A stretch of DNA of 6,231 nt from NCBI GenBank assembly GCA_024691265.1, contig JAILNT010000020.1, positions 1 to 6,231 of the forward strand, given 5' to 3'. Each line of letters opens with the position of its first letter. The stretch's first letter is position 1. The DNA is from Treponema sp. GTDB taxonomy: Bacteria; Spirochaetota; Spirochaetia; Treponematales; Treponemataceae. The notes beneath the pieces are model-generated. The model did not search any database and was not told the origin of the DNA. It saw nothing but the letters and a program-made list of their open reading frames with translations. Shown piece by piece: positions 1-6,187 of this stretch. Both the position numbers and the translations under genes were made by a program.

Positions 1-19
1 TCAAGGGGGAGGAATAAGA

Positions 20-49
20 ATGAAATCTTATATCCTTCCTTTTGAATAA
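20..49 (+). other. 9-codon mini-ORF with strong ribosome binding site
   Basis: An ATG at 20 opens a frame of nine codons (MKSYILPFE) ending in TAA at 47-49. It is preceded by GGGGGAGG at 5-12 with a 7-nt gap, which is a near-ideal ribosome binding site and much better than anything in front of ppaC. The same frame is open back to the window edge, so these residues could instead be the tail of an upstream gene. An upstream gene could also end in either of the other two frames (stops at 15-17 and 43-45). It may be a leader peptide, the end of an upstream gene, or chance; the sequence does not decide. Confidence 0.2.
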
Positions 50-106
50 TAATCTCATAATTACCCTATCTTAACATATTGTAAGATTATAAAAATGTCG
101 GAATAG

Positions 107-135
107 TTGACAGTTATGACGCTTTAGTTCAAAAT
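107..135 (+). promoter_or_regulatory. Candidate ppaC promoter
   Basis: A perfect -35 hexamer TTGACA lies at 107-112. A 17-nt spacer follows, then CAAAAT at 130-135 as a 4-of-6 match to the -10 box. Transcription would start about seven bases after the -10 box, which is the A of the ppaC ATG at 142. The -35 is convincing and the -10 is weak. TATAAA at 88-93 could be an alternative -10 giving a leader of roughly 40 nt, but it lacks a good -35 partner. Confidence 0.45.
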
Positions 136-141
136 ATTGTC

Positions 142-1797
142 ATGAAGAAGACTGTCTATATAATCGGTCATAGAAATCCAGATACGGATTCAATTGTTGC
201 TGCTACTGCTTATGCCAGATTAAAACAGCTTTTAGGATTTAACGAATATGTTGCCGCTCGTGCAGGCAAATTAGCCCCTCAAACAGAATACATCTTTAAC
301 AGATTCAAGGTTCAGGCTCCTCAGTATATACCTGACCTGCTTCCAAAGACTGCTTATTACATGTCTGAAGAATGTGATACAGTTGATGAAAATTCATCTC
401 TCTGGCATGCTGCCCATAAAATGCAAAACAGCAGTGCAAAGATTTTACCTCTAGTAGATAAAAATGGCTGTTACAAAGCTTTATTGCACTACAATGCTTT
501 TGCACAGAATATTCTTGGTATCTTAAACCCGGAAAATGAAGCTGCAATAACTACAAGTGTAGAGCTTATAAAAAATACTCTTGGAGCTCAGCCTCTTATC
601 TTGAAAAATGAAAATAAGATATTCAAGGGTACAGTTTTAGTAAGTGCTGCAGAGCTTGATACATTCAAAGCTCAGTTAAATGAACATCTCAGCGAAAATG
701 TTATTGTAATTGCCGGCGATAGAAAGAATATCCAGGAATACTGTATAGAAATGGGAGTAAAAGCTCTTGTAATAACATCAGGCTTCCTTTTGGATAAAGA
801 GTTACAGGCAAAAGCAGAAAAGAAAGGCGTAAGTGTTCTTTCAAGTCCTTTTGACACCTCTGCAACAGCTATGCTCATAGTTTATTCAACACCTGTATCA
901 ATTATTGCTGATAAGAATGCTCCTGCCGTTCATGAAATGGATACAGTTCAAAAAATCCGTCCTTTACTTCAGGAATCTCCAAGCCGTTCTCTCCCAGTTG
1001 TTGATGACTACAACAAGGTAATCGGACTTATAAGTGAGAACGACCTTATCAATGAACCAAATGTAGAAGTAATTCTTGTAGACCACAATGAACTTTCTCA
1101 GGCGGTTGAAGGTGTTGAACACTATATCATCAAAGAAATCATTGACCACCATAGACTTGGTAATTTAAGCACAAAATATCCTATAACATTTATTAATAAG
1201 CCTGTTGGCTCAACTGCAACACTTGTTACAGGACTTTACAGAGAAAATCGTGTGTCTATTCCAAAAGATATGGCAGAAATACTTCTGTGTGGAATTCTTT
1301 CTGACACACTTATCTTACAGTCAGGAACAACTACAGACATAGACAGAAAAACTGCTGAATATCTTTCTAACATCACAGGGCTTGATATTAAGCAGCTTGG
1401 AAACGATATTGTTTCTGCAGGTAGCCATATTGGAAACAGAGCTGTTACAGAAGTTATTCATCAGGATATGAAAGAGTATAATGATGACAAGATAAAGTAC
1501 ACAGTAAGCCAGATTGAAGTTGATAACACTGATGAAGTTATGAAGCGTAAAAAGGAATTCCTTGATGAGCTTGAAATCGAAAGACGAAGCCATGGCGGCT
1601 TATTTGCAGCATTACTTGTAACAGATATTACAAAGCTTAGTTCTATAATGCTTATTGCAAGTGATGAAAAATTCCTGCCTGCATTAAAGCTCCCTAAGAA
1701 TGAAAATCAGGTTTATTATCTTAAAGATGTTGTAAGTCGTAAAAAGCAGCTTATACCACTTCTTTCAGAACAGATTGTAAGATACGCAAGTGTTTAA
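142..1797 (+). CDS. ppaC: Manganese-dependent inorganic pyrophosphatase with CBS-DRTGG regulatory insert
   Basis: Family II (DHH superfamily) cytoplasmic pyrophosphatase, which hydrolyses pyrophosphate to phosphate and so drives biosynthetic reactions forward. Metal-binding motifs are intact: HRNPDTD at 10-16, VDHNE at 313-317, DHH at 335-337 and SDT at 387-389. The DHHA2 domain follows, with the substrate-binding SRKKQ at 532-536. At 551 residues it is much longer than the roughly 310-residue minimal enzyme. The extra part lies between the first and second catalytic motifs: a CBS repeat (about 75-125), a DRTGG-like domain (about 130-240) and a second CBS repeat (about 250-305). In studied relatives this insert binds AMP or ADP (inhibiting) and ATP or diadenosine polyphosphates (activating); that role is inferred here. 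The start is firm: the protein begins as the family does, and no other ATG, GTG or TTG occurs in frame between the TAA at 82-84 and 142. No ribosome binding site precedes it. Three tandem TAA stops (1795-1803) end it. Confidence 0.96.
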   Translation: MKKTVYIIGHRNPDTDSIVAATAYARLKQLLGFNEYVAARAGKLAPQTEYIFNRFKVQAPQYIPDLLPKTAYYMSEECDTVDENSSLWHAAHKMQNSSAKILPLVDKNGCYKALLHYNAFAQNILGILNPENEAAITTSVELIKNTLGAQPLILKNENKIFKGTVLVSAAELDTFKAQLNEHLSENVIVIAGDRKNIQEYCIEMGVKALVITSGFLLDKELQAKAEKKGVSVLSSPFDTSATAMLIVYSTPVSIIADKNAPAVHEMDTVQKIRPLLQESPSRSLPVVDDYNKVIGLISENDLINEPNVEVILVDHNELSQAVEGVEHYIIKEIIDHHRLGNLSTKYPITFINKPVGSTATLVTGLYRENRVSIPKDMAEILLCGILSDTLILQSGTTTDIDRKTAEYLSNITGLDIKQLGNDIVSAGSHIGNRAVTEVIHQDMKEYNDDKIKYTVSQIEVDNTDEVMKRKKEFLDELEIERRSHGGLFAALLVTDITKLSSIMLIASDEKFLPALKLPKNENQVYYLKDVVSRKKQLIPLLSEQIVRYASV

Positions 1798-1819
1798 TAA
1801 TAAAGCTTTAGCTTAAAAC

Positions 1820-1860
1820 AAAACCGGGATTAAGTGGATTTCACTTGTCCCGGTTTTTTT
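1820..1860 (+). terminator. Intrinsic terminator of ppaC, probably bidirectional
   Basis: A 10-bp stem with a CCGGG core (1820-1829 with 1848-1857) is extended inside by AAGTG (1832-1836) pairing with CACTT (1842-1846), leaving a 5-nt loop. A run of seven T (1854-1860), partly within the stem, follows. It lies 22 bp after the ppaC stop. On the other strand the hairpin is followed by TTTTGTTTT, so it can also end ptsH transcription arriving from the right; the ptsH stop is 65 bp away. Confidence 0.93.
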
Positions 1861-1925
1861 ATACCATGCATAAAATAAAAATGCATTAAAACATTATAGA
1901 ATTAAAAATGTTAAAAGTTAAATTT

Positions 1926-2183
1926 TTAGAGAGAGTTCTTGAAGAATTCTTCAAGCTTTGCTATTGCAGTATCTTCATCTTCGCCTTCGCAAGTTATAGA
2001 AATAGCATGTCCCTGTTTTGCACCTAAGCTCATAACTGCAATAAGTCTTTTTGCGTCTGCAGATTTTCCGTTACAATCAACTTTAATTGTTGATGAAAAC
2101 TGCTTTGCAAGCTTAACAAGTTCTCCACCCGGACGAGCATGAATACCAAGTTCATCTGTAATAGTATAATTAAACTGCTTCAT
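1926..2183 (-). CDS. ptsH: PTS phosphocarrier protein HPr, Ser46 replaced by Arg
   Basis: HPr is the small cytoplasmic carrier that takes phosphate from enzyme I and hands it to the EIIA domain of sugar transporters, here most likely FruA. The length of 85 residues is normal. The active-site motif GIHARP (13-18) contains phosphorylatable His15 and the conserved Arg17. The regulatory-site region, KSIMGVMSLG in Bacillus-type HPr, reads KRLIAVMSLG (45-54), so position 46 is Arg instead of the Ser that HPr kinase phosphorylates. Similar KR-type HPr proteins are, to my knowledge, found in some anaerobes. It follows fruA on the same strand after 117 bp that include a terminator-like hairpin, so it may be expressed by readthrough or from its own promoter, which I could not identify. 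Enzyme I is not in the window. The assignment to HPr is secure; its specific partners are inferred. Confidence 0.96.
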   Translation of the reverse strand: MKQFNYTITDELGIHARPGGELVKLAKQFSSTIKVDCNGKSADAKRLIAVMSLGAKQGHAISITCEGEDEDTAIAKLEEFFKNSL

Positions 2184-2192
2184 ATAAAAATA

Positions 2193-2198
2193 CTCCTT
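2193..2198 (-). promoter_or_regulatory. ptsH ribosome binding site
   Basis: On the minus strand AAGGAG sits 9 nt before the ptsH ATG, a standard Shine-Dalgarno site that confirms the start. Confidence 0.85.
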
Positions 2199-2208
2199 AT
2201 AAAAGCTT

Positions 2209-2274
2209 CTATAAAAATAAAAAAATACAATATAGCCACTTATTTTAACATAAAATGTAGAATAAGTGGCTATA
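2209..2274 (-). terminator. Terminator-like hairpin after fruA
   Basis: A perfect 14-bp inverted repeat (2231-2244 with 2261-2274) encloses 16 nt that can add a further 4-bp stem (2248-2251 with 2255-2258). In the direction of the fru operon the stem is followed at once by TTGTATTTTTTT and a further T-rich stretch to about 2209. The stem is AT-rich, with a GCCAC core, so termination may be partial. It starts 27 bp after the fruA stop and ends 33 bp before the ptsH ribosome binding site. This fits either a simple operon end or a device that lowers transcription into ptsH. Confidence 0.8.
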
Positions 2275-2300
2275 AATATTTACTAAAACTTTGTTATTAT

Positions 2301-4187
2301 TTACTCGTTAACATTCTTCTTGAGAAGTCCAAGAAGAATTGTTCCAATTGCAGAACCTGCAACAAGAGCAATAATATAAGCGATTGGATTTCCAACAACA
2401 GGGAATACGAATACACCACCATGAGGAGCCATCAATGTACAGTTAAATGCCATTGAAAGAGCACCGGCTACAGCAGAACCTGCGATACAAGCAGGAAGAA
2501 CGTGAGCTGGGTCACTAGCTGCATAAGGAATAGCACCTTCTGTGATGAATGAAAGTCCCATAATAAAGTTAACAGGACCAGCCTTTCTTTCTTCAGCTGT
2601 AAATTTGTTCTTGAAAATCATTGTAGCTGCTGCAATTGCGATTGGAGGAACCATACCACCAACCATTACAGCTGCCATTGTATTGTAATGTCCCTGAGCA
2701 AGCATACCTGTTCCGAATACATAAGCAGCCTTGTTAACAGGACCACCCATATCTACAGACATCATACCGCCAAGAATAAGACCAAGAATAACACCGCTAA
2801 CACCGTTCAAAGAGTTCAAGCCAGTATTGAGAAGACTGTTAATAGCTCCAACGATTGGCTCTACGATGAAGTTCATTCCAAGTCCCACGATAAGAACACC
2901 GATAAGAGGGAAGAGGAGAACAGGCTTAATACCGTCAAGACTCTTTGGAAGATTTGCAAATGCTTTCTTCAAAAGAAGGATTGTATATCCTGCGAAGAAA
3001 CCTGCAACCAAAGCACCGAGGAAGCCGCTTGTTCCGTTTGCAGCCATTGCACCACCAACGAAACCTAAAGCAAGACCTGGACGGTCAGCAATACTCATTG
3101 CAATGAAACCTGCAAGAACAGGAAGCATAAAGCCGAATGCAACACCACCAACCTTAGCTTTAAGGAAGTTAGAAATAGGAAGCATTGTACCGAATGTTCC
3201 GTCTGGAGTGATGCCGTTCATCTTACAGTAAATACCATCAATAAGGAAGGCTAAAGCTATAAGAATACCGCCACCAACAACAAATGGAAGCATGTGAGAA
3301 ACACCTGTCATAAGATGCTTATAAACAGAGCGACCGCCATTTCCTTTTGACTCTCCAGAAGAAGAATCTGTTCCTGTAGCAGTATAAACAGAAGCTGTTC
3401 CAGAAGTTGCCTTTGCAATAAGTTCTTCAGCACCGCTAATTCCCTTTGCAACTCTTACCTGAATAAGTTTTTTGCCATTGAATCTAGCCATTGGAACATT
3501 TGTATCTGCTGCAACTATAATACATTCAGCATTCTTGATTTCTTCTTCTGTAAGGTCGTTCTTTGTACCACTTGAACCGCGAGTTTCAACCTTGATAGAA
3601 ACACCGGCTTTTGCAGCAGCCTTCTTTAATGATTCTTCTGCCATGTAGGTATGTGCAATACCTGTAGGACAGGCTGTAACTGCAAGAATTCTTGCTGTTT
3701 CTGTGTTACCGTCCCCCGACTGAGCATCCTTTGCCTTTTCTGCCTTGTCGATAGCAGCAAGCAATTCATCAACTGTCTTTGCTTTTCTCAAAGAAGCTGT
3801 GAAATCTTCGTCAAGCAACAGAACGGAAAGTCTGCTCAGTACATCTACATGAACGTTGTCCTTTGTATTAGGGGCAGCAATCAAGAACATAACATTTACT
3901 TTTTCGCCGTCAGGTGAGTCAAAATCAACTCCTTCCGGAAGAATAAGGGCAGCAAGTCCCGGAGTTTTGACAGCGTCACTCTTACAGTGAGGAATAGCAA
4001 CACCTTCTCCTACAGCTGTTGTGCTTTCCTCTTCGCGAGCGAATACGCCTTTTCTGTATTTGTCTTCATCACTAATCTTTCCACTTTTTACCATCAAATC
4101 AACAATCTGATTGATAGCGTCCTCTTTACTTGAAGCTTTGCCATTAAGAGCAATGCTTTCTCTGCTTAAAAGCTCCGTAATCTTCAT
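2301..4187 (-). CDS. fruA: Fructose PTS transporter, fused EIIABC
   Basis: Membrane permease that imports fructose and phosphorylates it to fructose-1-phosphate using phosphate from HPr. Domains in order are EIIA of the fructose/mannitol type (about 1-150) with phosphorylatable His67 in IPHCKS; a short polar linker (about 151-163); EIIB (about 165-262) with Cys173 in TACPTGIAHT, the phosphocysteine loop; a Ser/Gly/Thr-rich linker (about 263-286); and EIIC (about 290-624). EIIC has many hydrophobic segments, MGGPVNKAA at 479-487 and FITEGAIPYAA at 547-557, the latter matching the conserved ITEGAIPFAA region of this family. The length of 628 is usual for the fused enzyme and no domain is broken. 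A strong AAGGAGG site fixes the start. It lies 54 bp after fruK, which uses its product. Specificity for fructose rests on the EIIBC type and on the fruK and fruR neighbours. Confidence 0.95.
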   Translation of the reverse strand: MKITELLSRESIALNGKASSKEDAINQIVDLMVKSGKISDEDKYRKGVFAREEESTTAVGEGVAIPHCKSDAVKTPGLAALILPEGVDFDSPDGEKVNVMFLIAAPNTKDNVHVDVLSRLSVLLLDEDFTASLRKAKTVDELLAAIDKAEKAKDAQSGDGNTETARILAVTACPTGIAHTYMAEESLKKAAAKAGVSIKVETRGSSGTKNDLTEEEIKNAECIIVAADTNVPMARFNGKKLIQVRVAKGISGAEELIAKATSGTASVYTATGTDSSSGESKGNGGRSVYKHLMTGVSHMLPFVVGGGILIALAFLIDGIYCKMNGITPDGTFGTMLPISNFLKAKVGGVAFGFMLPVLAGFIAMSIADRPGLALGFVGGAMAANGTSGFLGALVAGFFAGYTILLLKKAFANLPKSLDGIKPVLLFPLIGVLIVGLGMNFIVEPIVGAINSLLNTGLNSLNGVSGVILGLILGGMMSVDMGGPVNKAAYVFGTGMLAQGHYNTMAAVMVGGMVPPIAIAAATMIFKNKFTAEERKAGPVNFIMGLSFITEGAIPYAASDPAHVLPACIAGSAVAGALSMAFNCTLMAPHGGVFVFPVVGNPIAYIIALVAGSAIGTILLGLLKKNVNE

Positions 4188-4194
4188 ACTTTTG

Positions 4195-4201
4195 CCTCCT
4201 T
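4195..4201 (-). promoter_or_regulatory. fruA ribosome binding site
   Basis: On the minus strand AAGGAGG lies 7 nt before the fruA ATG, a full consensus Shine-Dalgarno site, suggesting fruA is translated strongly within the operon. Confidence 0.9.
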
Positions 4202-4241
4202 ATGAATTACTTATCGCTCGATACATATAATCAGGATTTTA

Positions 4242-5159
4242 TTAGTCTTCAAATCCATCATAACTATTTAAGAGCTTGTCAACATCTGCTTGAGTTGCCA
4301 AGAATTCTGAACAGGCACTTGCAGTCCCTGTACAAAGTCCCATCTTTAAAGCCTGCTTGTAATCATGTGTCTTTTCATAGCCGGCTATAAAGCCTGCAAC
4401 CATTGAATCTCCTGCACCAACTGAATTTACAAGCTTTCCTTTTGGAGCTTTTCCTTTATATACTTTTCCATCTGCAGAGGCTAAAACAGCTCCTTCTCCT
4501 GCCATAGAAACAAGTACATTCTGTGCACCCATTTCTTTCATTTTGAGTGCATAAGGAATAACGTCTTCTCTAGATTTTAACTCAACTCCAAATATTTCAC
4601 CAAGTTCATGATTATTAGGCTTTACAAGGAAAGGACGGAATTCAAGAGATTTCTTAAGAAGGTCTTTTGTCGCATCAACAACGAATCTGATATTTTTTCC
4701 GCTTAATCTTTTCATTATTTCGCTATAAAAGCTTTCACTTAAACAAGAAGGAATGCTTCCTGCAAGTACAAGTGTGTCATTTTCTTTTATTTCATCAAGC
4801 TTTACATAAAGCTTTTCAATGTCTTCATTTTTTATATCTGGACCTTTACCATTTATTTCAGATTCTTCATTTGAACGAAGTTTGAGATTAATTCTTGAAA
4901 GACCTTTTTCAAGATGAATAAAATCTGTGTTTACATTCTGCTTTAAAAGCATTTCTTCAATAGCCTTTCCTGTGAAACCGGCTGTGAAGCCTAAAGCTTT
5001 ATTTTCAATACTGAGGTTATGAAGAACTATAGAAACATTAATACCTTTTCCGCCAGGAAAAATTGTTTCATTTGAAGTTCTATTAACTTTTCCTGTTTCA
5101 AAATCTTTTACATCTGTTATGTAATCGAGTGAAGGATTTACTGTAAGTGTGTATATCAT
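4242..5159 (-). CDS. fruK: 1-phosphofructokinase
   Basis: PfkB-family sugar kinase that uses ATP to convert fructose-1-phosphate, the product of FruA, to fructose-1,6-bisphosphate for glycolysis. Visible family marks are NPSLD at 8-12 (substrate binding), PGGKGINVS at 35-43 (first PfkB signature), KPNNHELGEIFG at 180-191 and NSVGAGDSMVAGF at 245-257. The last is the second PfkB signature, with Asp251 as the expected catalytic base in the GAGD anion hole. The length of 305 is typical. The start overlaps the fruR stop as ATGA, implying translational coupling, and GAGGTGG lies about 7 nt upstream inside the end of fruR. Tagatose-6-phosphate kinase (LacC) is a close relative, but the fruR and fruA neighbours favour fruK. 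Confidence 0.94.
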   Translation of the reverse strand: MIYTLTVNPSLDYITDVKDFETGKVNRTSNETIFPGGKGINVSIVLHNLSIENKALGFTAGFTGKAIEEMLLKQNVNTDFIHLEKGLSRINLKLRSNEESEINGKGPDIKNEDIEKLYVKLDEIKENDTLVLAGSIPSCLSESFYSEIMKRLSGKNIRFVVDATKDLLKKSLEFRPFLVKPNNHELGEIFGVELKSREDVIPYALKMKEMGAQNVLVSMAGEGAVLASADGKVYKGKAPKGKLVNSVGAGDSMVAGFIAGYEKTHDYKQALKMGLCTGTASACSEFLATQADVDKLLNSYDGFED

Positions 5160-5908
5160 ATATTTTCCACCTCAATGATGTTCTTAAACCTTCTGTAACC
5201 AGGGTCTAAGAGTTTTGTAGTAATAATTGTTGCATCAGTAAAATCTGCAAATGCAACACTTGATGTTTGAGAAAACTTGCTGGAATCACTTAATATATAA
5301 CATTTTTGAGTGTGCTCCATGGAAGCTTTCTTTATCAGTGCCTCCTTTATATCAGGTGTACTGAATCCATTATTTGGGGATATACCGTTAGCTCCCCAAA
5401 AACCTTTAGTAAAATGATACTTTGAAAGGCTTATTAAAGCCTCTTCGCCAACAACTGCTTCTGTAGGAAGTTTTATTTCTCCTCCAAGAATGTATGTCAA
5501 AAAGCCAGCTTCAGAAAGTTTTTTAGCATGCAGAAAGGCATTGGTTACAAAAACCGCATTCTTTGCCTTTATGTATTTTATAAGGAGTTCTGTTGTTGTT
5601 CCCGCATCAAGATATACAAAATCATTGTCTTCGATTAAAGAAGCTGCATATTCTGCAATATATTCCTTTTCGTCAATGTTTATTTCCTTTCTTGCGAAAA
5701 CAGAGAAATCCCTTGTATTTACTTTGCTTTCTTTAGATACTGCTCCGCCATGCACTTTTGTAAGTAAGCCCAATGAATCAAGTTCAACCAAATCTCTTCT
5801 TATGGTTGATTCTGACGAGCTGAGCATTTCCATTAGTTCCTGTACAGTAACTGAATGCTTTGTATCAAGTTCATCTAAAATAATCTTATGGCGTTCTTCT
5901 GAAAGCAT
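5156..5908 (-). CDS. fruR: DeoR-family transcriptional repressor of the fructose operon
   Basis: Cytoplasmic DNA-binding regulator. The N-terminal winged helix-turn-helix (about 5-57) includes SESTIRRDLVELDSLGLL (32-49), the DeoR signature, and the KVHGGA wing (51-56). The C-terminal sensor domain resembles phosphosugar isomerases: DAGTTTELL (101-109), GANGI (172-176) and SDSSKF (207-212), residues that in the family surround the sugar-phosphate ligand. The length of 250 is standard. As first gene of the operon, overlapping fruK by four bases, it probably represses itself and fruKA until fructose-1-phosphate or a related ester binds; the ligand is inferred from family and context. The start MLSEERHKIILDEL is as expected for DeoR proteins. 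Its only upstream ribosome-site candidate is AGGA 13 nt away, too far to be good, and it falls inside the promoter. Confidence 0.93.
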   Translation of the reverse strand: MLSEERHKIILDELDTKHSVTVQELMEMLSSSESTIRRDLVELDSLGLLTKVHGGAVSKESKVNTRDFSVFARKEINIDEKEYIAEYAASLIEDNDFVYLDAGTTTELLIKYIKAKNAVFVTNAFLHAKKLSEAGFLTYILGGEIKLPTEAVVGEEALISLSKYHFTKGFWGANGISPNNGFSTPDIKEALIKKASMEHTQKCYILSDSSKFSQTSSVAFADFTDATIITTKLLDPGYRRFKNIIEVENI

Positions 5909-5913
5909 AATAT

Positions 5914-5943
5914 ACTATAAATCCTAGATTTTATATTTGTCAA
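5914..5943 (-). promoter_or_regulatory. fruR-fruK-fruA operon promoter
   Basis: On the minus strand TTGACA (5938-5943, perfect) is separated by 18 nt from TATAGT (5914-5919, 5 of 6). Transcription would start at about 5907-5908, the fruR start codon itself. An overlapping alternative is TTGATA (5952-5957), 16 nt, TATAAA (5930-5935), starting near 5923 and leaving about 15 nt of leader with no complete ribosome site. Both abut or overlap the decameric repeat array, as expected for a repressed promoter. Confidence 0.65.
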
Positions 5944-5989
5944 TCAAAATCTATCAAAAATCTCCAAATTCTTTCAAAAACACTCATAT
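5944..5989 (-). repeat. Five phased decameric repeats, probable FruR operator
   Basis: Read on the minus strand, a TTTTGA-like hexamer recurs at exact 10-bp steps, starting on the plus strand at 5944, 5954, 5964, 5974 and 5984. Three copies are exact TTTTGA; the other two are ATTTGG (5964-5969) and ATATGA (5984-5989). Ten bp is one helical turn, so all copies face the same side of the DNA. DeoR-family regulators are known to bind direct decameric repeats of this kind. The array directly abuts the -35 box of the fruR promoter. Function as a FruR site is inferred from position and pattern. Confidence 0.65.
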
Positions 5990-6050
5990 TCGGTAAGTGT
6001 GATTAATCATAGTCATTCAAAAATCTTCAGAATATTTAAAATATTTACTT

Positions 6051-6138
6051 CTGTATCCAGCTGATTTTTAATAAAAGTATCTTCTATATCAATTAGCCTC
6101 TAAGGGGAGTTGATATTTAGTTGAATACAGGCTTTTTT
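6051..6138 (+). promoter_or_regulatory. Possible structured leader RNA with a T-run
   Basis: A 9-bp stem (6086-6094 with 6108-6116) carries an inner CCTC/GGGG stem (6097-6100 with 6104-6107) closed by a TAA loop. An outer pairing CTGTAT (6051-6056) with ATACAG (6125-6130) can enclose it, and six T follow at 6133-6138. A competing pairing AGCCT (6095-6099) with AGGCT (6129-6133) would place a stem directly before the T-run. Two pairs are G-U only if the RNA is read from the plus strand. No known riboswitch class was recognised, and chance folding in AT-rich DNA is possible. Confidence 0.25.
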
Positions 6139-6187
6139 ATATAATATAAGTAAGAATTCTTGAAGAAAAATGATGTATAGATATAAT
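6121..6187 (+). promoter_or_regulatory. Weak rightward promoter candidates
   Basis: Two plus-strand box pairs are visible: TTGAAT (6121-6126), 18 nt, TATAAG (6145-6150); and TTGAAG (6160-6165), 16 nt, TATAAT (6182-6187, perfect -10). In DNA this AT-rich such matches arise easily by chance. They would suit a rightward gene starting beyond the window. Confidence 0.2.

Noticed and set aside
68..87. 6-bp inverted repeat ATCTTA/TAAGAT upstream of ppaC
   Set aside because: The stem is short and AT-rich, with an 8-nt loop and no T-run after it, so it is not a credible terminator or operator.
250..305. Possibility that the long pyrophosphatase is a fusion or misjoined gene
   Set aside because: The CBS-DRTGG-CBS insert between catalytic motifs is a known architecture of family II pyrophosphatases and the reading frame is continuous.
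2139..2456. Plus-strand open frame across the ptsH-fruA gap
   Set aside because: It overlaps the ends of two secure genes on the other strand, runs through the terminator hairpin, and has low-complexity Ile/Lys/Asn content.
2731..3231. Long plus-strand open frame opposite fruA
   Set aside because: It lies wholly antisense to the EIIC part of fruA, has a proline/arginine/lysine-rich composition typical of a reverse-frame shadow, and resembles no known family.
4212..4223. TATCG-CT-CGATA inverted repeat in the fruK-fruA gap
   Set aside because: The loop is only two bases, so the effective stem is about 4 bp; too weak to claim RNA processing or regulation.
5490..5927. Plus-strand open frame opposite fruR
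   Set aside because: It is antisense to a clear DeoR gene and rich in serine, as expected for a shadow frame; no family features.
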